From positions 1-52,056 of the forward strand of contig BTQG01000003.1 of assembly GCA_036985755.1 (NCBI GenBank): a stretch of DNA of 52,056 bases, read 5' to 3'. Each line of letters starts with the position of its first letter. Positions within the stretch are counted from its first letter, which is position 1. Shown here piece by piece: positions 7,550 through 14,943 of this stretch. A program made the position numbers and the translations under genes. Origin of the DNA: JACZST01 sp036985755. Its GTDB lineage: Bacteria; Actinomycetota; Acidimicrobiia; Spongiisociales; UBA5794. Under the pieces are notes generated by a model that was not told the origin of the DNA, did no database searches, and worked only from the letters and a program-made list of their open reading frames with translations.

Positions 7550-8811
7550 ACAGCCTCCAACGCGTCAAAGAACGTCGGCCAGGATACGGCGGCGGCAGAC
7601 GCACCCTCGATCGTCACCGGTCCGTTGGCTCCCGTAGCCGCCACCCCTGCGGTCATGGCAATCCGGTGGTCCCCGGCGGCGGTGACGGTCCCCCCCTCCA
7701 GAAACCCGGTCCCGAGCACCTCGAAGCCGTCGGCGGTGGGCTCTGCCCCTCCGCCGAGGGAACGGATCATGGCGACGGTGGATTCGATCCGGTCGCTCTC
7801 CTTGACCCGAAGCTCGGCGGCATCCCGGACCACGGTGACCCCTTCGGCATAGGCACCGAGAACGGCGACGAGGGGAAGCTCATCGATGGCAGCCGCTGCG
7901 AGGGCACCCGACACCTCGGTGGCGGTCAAACCTGCCCCGGTAACCGAAACGACCCCCACCGGGTCTCCGTGGATGGCACCGGTGACTTCGGCCTGCACGT
8001 CCGCTCCCATCCGTTCCAGGACGGAGAGGAAACCCAGCCGGCCCGGGTTCAACGAAACGCCGGGTGTCACCACCCGAGAGCCGGCGATGATGGCGGCTGT
8101 CGCCCACAGGTAAGCGGCACTCGATGGATCCGATGGGATCTCGTACTCGGTGGCGGGGACCGGTCCGGGATCGACCCGGAACCTGCCGTCACCGGCTCGC
8201 TCTCCGAGACCGAAGGCCTCCAGCCAGCGTTCCGTGTGGTCCCGAAAACCCTCGGGCCCGTCGATCGTGGATACTCCTTCGGCCTGGATGGCGGCGAACT
8301 CGAAGGCGGTGCGCACCTGCGCCGATGCCAGACCAATCGTCACCTCGGCACCGTGGAGACCCCCGCCGCCGGTGATGACCGGAGGAACTCCACCCGCCCT
8401 CGTCTCGATGGTGGCGCCGAGAGCGCCGAGCGGGGCGGCCAACCGACCCATCGGGCGGCGCATCAGCGATTCGTCTCCGACCAGCGTGGTGCGGAAGGCC
8501 TGTCCTGCGGCGGCGCCGGTGAGCAGACGCATGGTGGTGCCTGAATTGGCGCAGTCGATCGGGTCGTCCGGTGCCATCCACCGGTGCCCGGTGATCCGGT
8601 CACGGGTGGCAGTGACGCCGAACCGTCGGATCGCTCGCAGGGTGGTGGCGACATCGGCTCCGGGGGCGAGGCCGGTGATCCGACTCTCGCCCTCGGCCAT
8701 AGCCGCCAGCAGCAAGGCCCGATGCGATAGGGACTTATCGCCGGGAACCAGGACCCCTGTGGTGAATACATCCTCGGGCGGGGTGATCACACGCCTATCG
8801 CGATCAGGCAT
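7516..8811 (-). CDS. aroA: 3-phosphoshikimate 1-carboxyvinyltransferase (EPSP synthase)
   Basis: Shikimate pathway enzyme joining shikimate-3-phosphate and PEP. Visible motifs are VPGDKSLSHRALLLAA (PEP and S3P binding near the N-terminus), NSGTTMRLLTGAAAG, GLASAQVRTAFEFAA and RVKESDRIESTVAMIRSLGG, with the catalytic LxxKESxR pattern. Length is 431 residues from the ATG at 8811; a GTG at 8823 would add four residues and lengthen the overlap with rluB. In mycobacteria cmk follows rluB directly, so aroA has been inserted into that block here; an aroA-cmk pairing is common in other phyla. Its 3' end overlaps cmk by 34 bases. Confidence 0.95.
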   Translation of the reverse strand: MPDRDRRVITPPEDVFTTGVLVPGDKSLSHRALLLAAMAEGESRITGLAPGADVATTLRAIRRFGVTATRDRITGHRWMAPDDPIDCANSGTTMRLLTGAAAGQAFRTTLVGDESLMRRPMGRLAAPLGALGATIETRAGGVPPVITGGGGLHGAEVTIGLASAQVRTAFEFAAIQAEGVSTIDGPEGFRDHTERWLEAFGLGERAGDGRFRVDPGPVPATEYEIPSDPSSAAYLWATAAIIAGSRVVTPGVSLNPGRLGFLSVLERMGADVQAEVTGAIHGDPVGVVSVTGAGLTATEVSGALAAAAIDELPLVAVLGAYAEGVTVVRDAAELRVKESDRIESTVAMIRSLGGGAEPTADGFEVLGTGFLEGGTVTAAGDHRIAMTAGVAATGANGPVTIEGASAAAVSWPTFFDALEAVWSSRSTDQEG

Positions 8812-9529
8812 GGCCGTCGTCACCCGCCGCCGCGTACAGATCCCTGATCTCGACGATAGTCAGCGGACGTGAGCTGCCCGGCGCCAATCGGCGATCGGAC
8901 AACGGCCCGATTGCGGTGCGAGTCAGTCGCTGGACCGGGTGCCCGACGGCGGCGAGCATGCGGCGCACGATCCGGTTTCTGCCCTCCCCCATCACCACCT
9001 CGACGATCGATGCATCCTGGTACCGGTCTACGACCTTTGTGCTCACCGCGGCGGCCGGCCCGTCGTCGAGCATCACCCCGTCCGTCAGGCGGCGAAGGGT
9101 GGCGGCGTCGACGAGACCGTCGACCAACGCCACGTAGGTCTTGTGCACACCGTAGCGAGGGTGAGTGAGGCGCAGAGCCAGCTCGCCGTCGTTGGTCAAG
9201 ATGATCAGGCCCTCCGAGTCGGTGTCGAGCCTGCCCACCGGATAGATTCTCGCCTCGTCGGAGACCAGATCGGTCACGATCGGCCTTCCTTGGGGATCGC
9301 TCGTTGTGGTGACGACGCCCTGCGGCTTGTACACGAGGTAGGAGGCGAGGCCGGGCGCGACCGGGAGGGGGACACCATCGATCCGGATGTCGGCGGTTGC
9401 CGGGTCGGTTTGCTGCCCCAGGTGGGCCGGCGCCCCATCGACCGTGACCCGCCCCGCCTCGATCAACCGCTCCGCGGCCCGCCTCGATGCGAACCCGGAA
9501 CGGGCGATCAGCTTGTGAATCCGTTCGAT
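8804..9529 (-). CDS. rluB: 23S/16S rRNA pseudouridine synthase, RsuA/RluB family, non-standard start codon
   Basis: Pseudouridine synthase with an N-terminal S4 RNA-binding domain (RIHKLIARSGFASRRAAERL then IEAGRVTVDG) and the RsuA/RluB/RluE catalytic domain. The catalytic Asp is in VGRLDTDSEGLIILTNDG, and GEGRNRIVRRMLAAVGHPV follows. The S4 domain starts inside scpB, but this frame holds no ATG, GTG or TTG before the TTG at 9466, which would cut off half of the S4 domain. I place the start at the ATC at 9529, giving 241 residues beginning IERIHKLIARSG; a GGAGGG sequence lies just upstream at 9533-9538. ATC at 9532 and ATT at 9520 are alternatives. The scpB-rluB order is the normal actinobacterial one. 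The product is sure, the start is not. Confidence 0.85.
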   Translation of the reverse strand: MERIHKLIARSGFASRRAAERLIEAGRVTVDGAPAHLGQQTDPATADIRIDGVPLPVAPGLASYLVYKPQGVVTTTSDPQGRPIVTDLVSDEARIYPVGRLDTDSEGLIILTNDGELALRLTHPRYGVHKTYVALVDGLVDAATLRRLTDGVMLDDGPAAAVSTKVVDRYQDASIVEVVMGEGRNRIVRRMLAAVGHPVQRLTRTAIGPLSDRRLAPGSSRPLTIVEIRDLYAAAGDDGHA

Positions 9530-10089
9530 GATCCCTCCGGGCGGAACGGGCGCTCCAGCGTCTCGACGACCTCGGCCGGTGGCACGTGATCGGCGAGCGG
9601 AGGCAGCTCGCCGATCGAGTTGACACCGAGCTTCTCCAGCATCAGGTCGGTGGTCCCGTACAGCAAGGCCTGTCCGGGTCCGGGCGCATGGCCGATTTCC
9701 TGCACCAGTCCGTGACGTTGCAACGTTCTTAGTGCCCGCTCCGAGTCCACCCCGCGGATCTCTGCAACCTGGCCCCGAGATACAGGCTGTTTATAGGCAA
9801 CCACAGCCAGCGTTTCCAGCGCGGCATTCGAAAGCCGGGTCGCCTTGTCCGATGCGGCGAAGCGCTCCAGGTAGGGTTTGGTCTCTGGTTTCGTGTACAG
9901 GCGCCACCCGCCACCGACCTGTCGCAGCACCAGCCCCCCGTCGCGAGATGCCAGCACCTCTTGAAGCTCGGTCAGGGCGACCGCCACCCGGTGGCGGGGG
10001 ATCTCGAGAACCTCGGCGAGGTCGGTCTCGGACAAGGGGGTCTCTGCGACGAACAGGATCGCTTCGATGGCGGCGTCTGTCGCGCTCAC
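9508..10089 (-). CDS. scpB: Segregation and condensation protein ScpB
   Basis: 193 residues from the GTG at 10089, which overlaps the scpA stop in GTGA. ScpB is a dimer of winged-helix domains that joins SMC and the ScpA kleisin in chromosome condensation. Recognised stretches are AIEAILFVAETPLS (first winged helix), LSNAALETLAVVAYKQPVSR with EIRGVDSERALRTL (the most conserved ScpB signature), and GQALLYGTTDLMLEKLGV. Its last 22 bases double as the beginning of rluB. The order scpA-scpB-rluB is conserved across actinobacteria. Mycobacterial genomes have a parA-like gene before scpA; it is absent here. Confidence 0.95.
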   Translation of the reverse strand: MSATDAAIEAILFVAETPLSETDLAEVLEIPRHRVAVALTELQEVLASRDGGLVLRQVGGGWRLYTKPETKPYLERFAASDKATRLSNAALETLAVVAYKQPVSRGQVAEIRGVDSERALRTLQRHGLVQEIGHAPGPGQALLYGTTDLMLEKLGVNSIGELPPLADHVPPAEVVETLERPFRPEGSSNGFTS

Positions 10090-10868
10090 GGTGCCTCCTC
10101 CCCGCGCATCAGGATGTCGAATCGCTCGGCGGCTTCTATCTCGCTGTATCCGACGACGATCGGCGCAAAGCGGTCCTCCTGCGACACGCGGACGATCCCC
10201 CAACGCGCCAACTCCAGCAGGCCGAGGAAGTAGGCGACGACCTCGAGCGAGCTGGTGCAATGGGCGACGAGGTCATCGAAATCGCTCTCGACCGTGCCCG
10301 CCATCCGTGCCTGGATGTCGACGATCGCGTCCTGGACCGACGGCAGCTCTAGGGCGAGGTGGTCCGTGTCCGGTTCTTCATAGAGACCGGAGAACACGCG
10401 ATCGGCGATGGTGGCCAGACCGCGCAGGTCGACCCGTAACACCAGATTGGGCGCATGGGGCGTGACGTCTTCGAGCCCAACGATACGGCCCACGAACCGT
10501 TCGTTCGCCTCGATGCGGTGCCCGAGGACGGCGGCAACGTCCTTGAAGGTGAGGTTCATCAACAGTCGCGCCAGCAGCCGATCCCGCTCCCCGGCGAGGG
10601 CTAGCTCATCATCGAGGTCGAGTGCCCGATCATCGGGGAGGAGATGGCGGGCTTTGAGCTGGATGAGGGTCGACGCGATCAAGAGGAACTCGCTGGTGAC
10701 GTCGAGCTCGAGGTCGCGCATCACATCGAGATAGTCGAGGTATTCAGTGATCAGATCGCTCAGGCTGAGATCGGTGATCTCCACCTGATGCGACGTGATC
10801 AGCTGGAGCAGCAGATCGAGCGGCCCCTCGAAGACGCGCGTTTTCACCTCGTAGGTCATGGGCGGCAT
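10086..10868 (-). CDS. scpA: Segregation and condensation protein ScpA (kleisin)
   Basis: 260 residues, the bridging kleisin of the SMC-ScpAB condensin. The N-terminal signature FEGPLDLLLQLITSHQVEI is complete, followed by DLSLSDLITEYLDYLDVM and FLLIASTLIQLKARHLLPDD. The C-terminal winged helix ends around LLELARWGIVRVSQED. The ATG at 10868 is used; an in-frame ATG at 10859 (MTYEVKTRVFEGP) is an equally good start. No clear ribosome binding site precedes either. It heads the scpA-scpB-rluB-aroA-cmk run of overlapping genes. Confidence 0.94.
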   Translation of the reverse strand: MPPMTYEVKTRVFEGPLDLLLQLITSHQVEITDLSLSDLITEYLDYLDVMRDLELDVTSEFLLIASTLIQLKARHLLPDDRALDLDDELALAGERDRLLARLLMNLTFKDVAAVLGHRIEANERFVGRIVGLEDVTPHAPNLVLRVDLRGLATIADRVFSGLYEEPDTDHLALELPSVQDAIVDIQARMAGTVESDFDDLVAHCTSSLEVVAYFLGLLELARWGIVRVSQEDRFAPIVVGYSEIEAAERFDILMRGEEAP

Positions 10869-10906
10869 GGTAAAGGGGTACGCCCGGTGGCCGTCGTCTT
10901 TCGGAG

Positions 10907-10941
10907 ATGACTGACGACTGACGACTGACGACTGATGACTG
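10907..10941. repeat. Five tandem 7-base units (ATGACTG/ACGACTG)
   Basis: ATGACTG, three copies of ACGACTG, then ATGACTG, with no spacer, filling the gap between the scpA start and the stop of the HD-domain gene. It belongs with the other heptad elements at 18318, 25074, 27477, 34250, 44665/44844 and 51837. Confidence 0.85.
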
Positions 10942-10942
10942 G

Positions 10943-11443
10943 CTACCCATCTGCTTCCAGCAGTGCCGTCCAGCGGTCATCGTCGCTGCCCTCGGGCGGG
11001 GGCCCGGGATGGTTGGCGGCAAAGGAGACCACCAGGCCGTCGAAGCCCGCAGCCGACAGCTCGGCAGCCCCGATCGACCCGTGGTCGCGATAGCGCGACA
11101 TGGCCGCGGTGAGCGGGATCCCGATGCCGTCGAACACGGTGGCGATCGACCGTCCGATGGCGCCGAGGCGGGCGTGGCGTTTTCCAACATCGTGCAACAG
11201 CGCAGCCAGGTACACCTCGTCATCGTCGGGAAGGGAGGCGGCGACTCTCGATGCGACCGCGAACGCATGTCGCTGGTCGGCGGCGTCCTGGCCCCAGAAC
11301 AATTCTGCGCCGGGCGCGTCCAGATGCTGGTGAACCAGTTGTTGCTCCCGAGGGCTGAGGCCCGGCGCAGTCATGTGTCCGTAGAACCGCCGAACCAGGT
11401 GTCCGGCGTGTCGTGTCGCGCCGGTCAGGCGACGGACTTGCAA
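10943..11443 (-). CDS. HD-domain phosphohydrolase-like protein
   Basis: Small HD-superfamily protein. The metal-binding His in DQRHAFAVASRVAASL and the HD pair in YLAALLHDVGKRHARLG are clear. A later H-containing stretch, SRYRDHGSIGAAELS, and SFAANHPGPPP follow. The substrate is unknown; many such proteins act on nucleotides. The TTG at 11443 overlaps the DksA-like gene by 19 bases and keeps an N-terminal GHLVRRFYGHM segment that I recognise in actinobacterial relatives. The ATG at 11374 is the alternative start and would drop 23 residues. Length is 166 residues with the upstream start. Confidence 0.8.
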   Translation of the reverse strand: MQVRRLTGATRHAGHLVRRFYGHMTAPGLSPREQQLVHQHLDAPGAELFWGQDAADQRHAFAVASRVAASLPDDDEVYLAALLHDVGKRHARLGAIGRSIATVFDGIGIPLTAAMSRYRDHGSIGAAELSAAGFDGLVVSFAANHPGPPPEGSDDDRWTALLEADG

Positions 11444-11775
11444 TCTACGCAGCGGGTCGAGGTGGGGCGAAAGTCCATGCGTGCGCCGCCGATCGGCTTG
11501 GCACAGGCCTCGCAGATCCCGTAGGTGCCGTTGTCGATCTTGACAAGCGCCTGGTCGATGTCGTCGAGGTGGTGTTTGAGCGACTCGACGAGCCCGAGCA
11601 CTTTGGTGCGCTCGGCGGTGGCCGCTCCACCGTCGGCGAAGGCATCGCCATAATCGACGGTCCCTGTGAGCTCACCGGATTCGTCGGCGCCGAGCTCATT
11701 CATCTGGCGCACAACCTTTGCTCGCTCGTCGTTGAGCGTGCTGGCTGCTGCCTTGAGGTCGATCGTCGCCGTCAT
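11425..11775 (-). CDS. DksA/TraR-family zinc-finger protein
   Basis: 116 residues. A predicted helical hairpin occupies about 8-85 (DERAKVVRQMNELGADESGE; LVESLKHHLDDIDQALVKID). A four-cysteine zinc finger, CEAC (Cys88, Cys91) and CVDC (Cys109, Cys112), ends the protein, with the family stretch GTYGICEACAKPIGGARMDF. DksA relatives bind in the RNA polymerase secondary channel and modulate transcription, often with ppGpp. The acidic coiled-coil tip typical of E. coli DksA is not obvious, so activity on polymerase is uncertain. It sits alone between xerD and the HD gene, in the place where mycobacteria carry other genes. Confidence 0.88.
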   Translation of the reverse strand: MTATIDLKAAASTLNDERAKVVRQMNELGADESGELTGTVDYGDAFADGGAATAERTKVLGLVESLKHHLDDIDQALVKIDNGTYGICEACAKPIGGARMDFRPTSTRCVDCKSVA

Positions 11776-11811
11776 GTACAGGCCTCGTTGTGGTGGCGAT
11801 CCCAGGATTCC

Positions 11812-12699
11812 CTAACGAGCCCGTGGATGCGCCGTCACAAAAACTTCGAGCAAATGTTGGGGAGACACATGTGTATACACCTGTGTGGTCGAAATACTAG
11901 CGTGGCCAAGCATCTCCTGTACAGACCTGAGATCCGCACCCCCTTCCACCATGTGGGTCGCCGCAGAATGGCGCAACACATGTGGGGACAGGCGATCTCC
12001 ACCAATACCGGCCGTGCGTCCGTTGCGTTTCACAATCTCCCAGACGCCCTGCCGGGTGAGCGGTCGCCCCCTGGCATTGAGGAACAGGGTCCCGGGATCG
12101 GGCTTCCCACCTCTCAGGTCCAGTCGGATTTCGAGGTAGTCGTCGACTGCGGCAACGGCATGGCTGCCGAGCGGGACGATCCGCTGCCGGTCGCCTTTGC
12201 CGGTGACGACCGCGCTGCGGTGCTCGAGATCCACATCGATGACATCGACCGTGATCGCCTCGGTGACTCTGCACCCGGTGGCATAGAGGAACTCGAGCAG
12301 CGCCCGGTCGCGGATGCCGAGCGGTCGAGTGGTGTCGGGCACCTCGAGCAACGCCAGCACTTCGTCAACGTGCAGGGCTTTGGGGAGGGACCTGCCCCGT
12401 TTCGGTGTGTCGATCAGGATGGTCGGATCGTCGGTGGCGTGACCCTCAACGACCAGGAACCGGTGATATCCGCGCACCGTTGCCAGCTTGCGAGCGATGG
12501 TCGACGAGGCCAGTTCGATCGTTGCCAGATGGTCGACGAAGTCGGGCGCCGACGCGCCGACACCGGTGTCGGGATCGGCGAGGAACGCGAGGTACTGGGT
12601 CAGGTCTCTCCGGTAGGCGGCGACCGTGTTGGCTGCGAGACCGCGCTCGGATCGCAAGGCGGCGAGGTACTCCTCCGCTTCGGGGGCCAGGGTGGTCAT
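11812..12699 (-). CDS. xerD: Tyrosine recombinase XerD/XerC
   Basis: 295 residues with the full set of tyrosine recombinase catalytic residues: Arg144 (TGCRVTE), Lys168 (TGKGDRQR), His240 and Arg243 (SPHVLRHSAATHM), His266 (LGHASIS) and the nucleophile Tyr275 (TTQVYTHVS). The N-terminal SAM-like core-binding domain spans 1-100. Xer enzymes resolve chromosome dimers at dif. The position after pyrG and nudix matches xerD of mycobacteria, supporting the D assignment over C. It overlaps the nudix stop in ATGA. It is chromosomal housekeeping, with no integron or phage neighbours. No dif-like site was recognised in the window. Confidence 0.93.
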   Translation of the reverse strand: MTTLAPEAEEYLAALRSERGLAANTVAAYRRDLTQYLAFLADPDTGVGASAPDFVDHLATIELASSTIARKLATVRGYHRFLVVEGHATDDPTILIDTPKRGRSLPKALHVDEVLALLEVPDTTRPLGIRDRALLEFLYATGCRVTEAITVDVIDVDLEHRSAVVTGKGDRQRIVPLGSHAVAAVDDYLEIRLDLRGGKPDPGTLFLNARGRPLTRQGVWEIVKRNGRTAGIGGDRLSPHVLRHSAATHMVEGGADLRSVQEMLGHASISTTQVYTHVSPQHLLEVFVTAHPRAR

Positions 12700-13226
12700 C
12701 GCTGAGCGACCAAGAGGAGCCCGATGACCGACTTCGCATCCCGGATGCGGCCGATGCGCACCTGCTCAACGGCCTCGGCGAGGGGCATGGTGACCACCGT
12801 CGCATGGCGTTCTTCCGGCCCTTCCGGGCGCCGCGGCACCGGCTCGATGCCTTCGGCGAGATACAGGCTGATGAGCTCGTCGGTGACACCGGGAGAGGTG
12901 AGGATATCGGTGAGGTGATCGAGCCGTCCCGCGGAGAAACCAACCTCCTCTACGAGCTCCCTTCGTGCCGCGGTGATGGCATCCTCTCCCGGGATGTCGA
13001 GCATGCCTGCGGGGATTTCCAGAATCGCTTCACCGATCGGGGCGCGGAACTGCTCGATCAGCACGACGTCGTCACCATCGAGGGCGACGATGGCAACGGC
13101 ATTGGGAAGGCGCAGGGCGTAGCGGACGGCACGGGTGCCGTCCGGGGCCTCGATGGTCACTTCATCGAGACGGGCGAAACCGACGTCGGCGATGCTCCTC
13201 GAGCCGGTCGTGTGAAAACCCGCCAC
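12696..13226 (-). CDS. Nudix hydrolase, ADP-ribose pyrophosphatase type
   Basis: 176 residues with a complete Nudix box, GMLDIPGEDAITAARRELVE followed by EVGF (pattern GX5EX7REUXEEXGU). The upstream stretch VVLIEQFRAPIGEAILEIPA is typical of ADP-ribose pyrophosphatases, which cleave ADP-ribose to AMP and ribose-5-phosphate. The GTG start immediately follows the pyrG TGA (TGAGTG) with no gap, so it is coupled to pyrG. The mycobacterial counterpart (Rv1700, between pyrG and xerD) has the same position. Substrate preference is inferred from the family. Confidence 0.9.
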   Translation of the reverse strand: MAGFHTTGSRSIADVGFARLDEVTIEAPDGTRAVRYALRLPNAVAIVALDGDDVVLIEQFRAPIGEAILEIPAGMLDIPGEDAITAARRELVEEVGFSAGRLDHLTDILTSPGVTDELISLYLAEGIEPVPRRPEGPEERHATVVTMPLAEAVEQVRIGRIRDAKSVIGLLLVAQR

Positions 13227-14879
13227 TCAGGATCCGGCCGTTACCGCCTCCGAAGAGGCAACAGTCTGCTCCGCGCCGGTGCTCTGCCGTCGCTTCAGCG
13301 CGGCGGCGATGAAGCCATCGAAGAGCGGGTGCGCGTTGTCGGGCCTGGACTTGAACTCGGGGTGGAACTGGGAGCCGATGAAAAACGGATGATCGGGTAG
13401 TTCGATGATCTCGACCAGGCGGTCGTCGGGTGAGATGCCGGCAAAGACGAGACCTTCTGCTTCGAGCTCGTTTCGGTAACGGTTGTTGACCTCCCATCGA
13501 TGCCGGTGTCGCTCGTAGACGACGCTCTCGCCATAGAGCCGCTCCGTGATCGTGCCCGGGGCGAGCTTCGCCGGATAGATCCCCAGTCGCATCGTGCCGC
13601 CCATGTCCTCAATGTCGTTTTGATCGTCCATCAGGTCGATGACCGGATCCGATGTAGTCGGGTCGAACTCGGTGCTGTGTGCCTGTGGGTGCCCGAGCAT
13701 GTTTCGAGAGAACTCGATCACGGCACACTGCAATCCGAGGCACAGGCCGAGGAATGGCACATCGTTCTCCCTGGCATGTCGGATCGCTTCGATCTTGCCC
13801 TCGATGCCTCGTATGCCGAATCCGCCGGGCACCAGGATCCCGTCGAGCCCTTCCAGGTGTGACTCGGCGAGCAGGCCATCGACCTCCTCGGCGGGTATCC
13901 ACCGAATGGTGACCGCCGCCCCGTTGGCGGCGGCGGCATGTTTGAGCGATTCGACCACAGAGAGATAGGCGTCGGGGAGGTCGACGTACTTGCCGACGAG
14001 CCCGATGGTGACCTCGTCCTCGGCCTCATCCATGCGCAGCACCATCGCCTCCCAATCGGCGAGATCCGGCGGGTCGGTCTCCAGGTCCAGCATGCGGCAA
14101 ACGACGTCGTCGAGGCCCGCTTCGTTCAGCTCGAGTGGAAGGGCGTAGATATTGGGTATGTCGAGGGCATTGATGACGGCATCTGGCTCGACGTCGCAAA
14201 ACAGGCTGATCTTGCGCCGCGCCGCATCATCGAGGGGACGGGAGGACCTGACGACCATGACATCGGGCATGATGCCGTGAGAACGCAGCTCGGCGACGCT
14301 GTGTTGGGTCGGTTTTGTCTTGAGCTCTTCGCTCGTCGCCAGGTACGGCACCAGGGTGACGTGGATGAAACATGAATCCTGCGGAGGCAGGTCCTTGCGC
14401 AGCTGGCGGATCGCTTCGAGGTAGGGCAGGCTCTCGATGTCGCCGACGGTGCCGCCTACCTCGGTGATCACGACGTCGATGTCGTCCTGGCCGACCTTGC
14501 GGATCCTGCCCTTGATCTCGTTGGTTATGTGCGGGATCACCTGCACTGTTGCCCCGAGATAGTCGCCGCGCCGCTCCTTTCGGATCACGGACTGGTACAC
14601 CGATCCCGTGGTCACGTTGGAGTCACGGCTCAGGCGCACCCCGGTGAAGCGCTCGTAGTGGCCAAGGTCGAGGTCGGTTTCTCCCCCGTCGTCGGTGACG
14701 AACACCTCTCCGTGTTCGAACGGGTTCATGGTCCCGGGGTCGACGTTGATGTAGGGGTCGAGTTTCTGCAGGGTCACCCGCAGTCCCCTGGCCTCGAGCA
14801 GCCGGCCCAGCGAAGCCGACGTGATCCCCTTACCCAGACTCGATGTCACCCCACCGGTGACGAACACGTGTTTTGCCAC
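13227..14879 (-). CDS. pyrG: CTP synthase
   Basis: 550 residues: amination of UTP to CTP with glutamine as ammonia donor. The synthetase domain begins FVTGGVTSSLGKGITSASLG (P-loop) and holds KLDPYINVDPGTMNPFEHGE and TEVGGTVGDIESLPYLEAIR. The class I glutamine amidotransferase domain carries VPGGFGIRGIEGKI, the nucleophile Cys in FLGLCLGLQCAVIEFSRN, and the His/Glu pair in GSQFHPEFKSRP. The start is the GTG at 14879. The last 30 residues form a short polar tail beyond the family core (ALKRRQSTGAEQTVASSEAV). The gene lies between recN and nudix as in mycobacteria, but the two genes that separate recN and pyrG there are missing. Confidence 0.97.
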   Translation of the reverse strand: MAKHVFVTGGVTSSLGKGITSASLGRLLEARGLRVTLQKLDPYINVDPGTMNPFEHGEVFVTDDGGETDLDLGHYERFTGVRLSRDSNVTTGSVYQSVIRKERRGDYLGATVQVIPHITNEIKGRIRKVGQDDIDVVITEVGGTVGDIESLPYLEAIRQLRKDLPPQDSCFIHVTLVPYLATSEELKTKPTQHSVAELRSHGIMPDVMVVRSSRPLDDAARRKISLFCDVEPDAVINALDIPNIYALPLELNEAGLDDVVCRMLDLETDPPDLADWEAMVLRMDEAEDEVTIGLVGKYVDLPDAYLSVVESLKHAAAANGAAVTIRWIPAEEVDGLLAESHLEGLDGILVPGGFGIRGIEGKIEAIRHARENDVPFLGLCLGLQCAVIEFSRNMLGHPQAHSTEFDPTTSDPVIDLMDDQNDIEDMGGTMRLGIYPAKLAPGTITERLYGESVVYERHRHRWEVNNRYRNELEAEGLVFAGISPDDRLVEIIELPDHPFFIGSQFHPEFKSRPDNAHPLFDGFIAAALKRRQSTGAEQTVASSEAVTAGS

Positions 14880-14943
14880 GTCCTACTCCACCTCGGAAGG
14901 CTGCATTGTACCCGGCCGGGAACGGTTGTCGCGACACCTGCGC

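Noticed and set aside
10907..10941. Possible CRISPR array
   Set aside because: Units are only 7 bases with no spacers and no cas genes nearby.
11812..12699. Tyrosine recombinase as an integrase of a mobile element
   Set aside because: Its place after pyrG and nudix is the conserved xerD position; no attachment site or cargo is visible.
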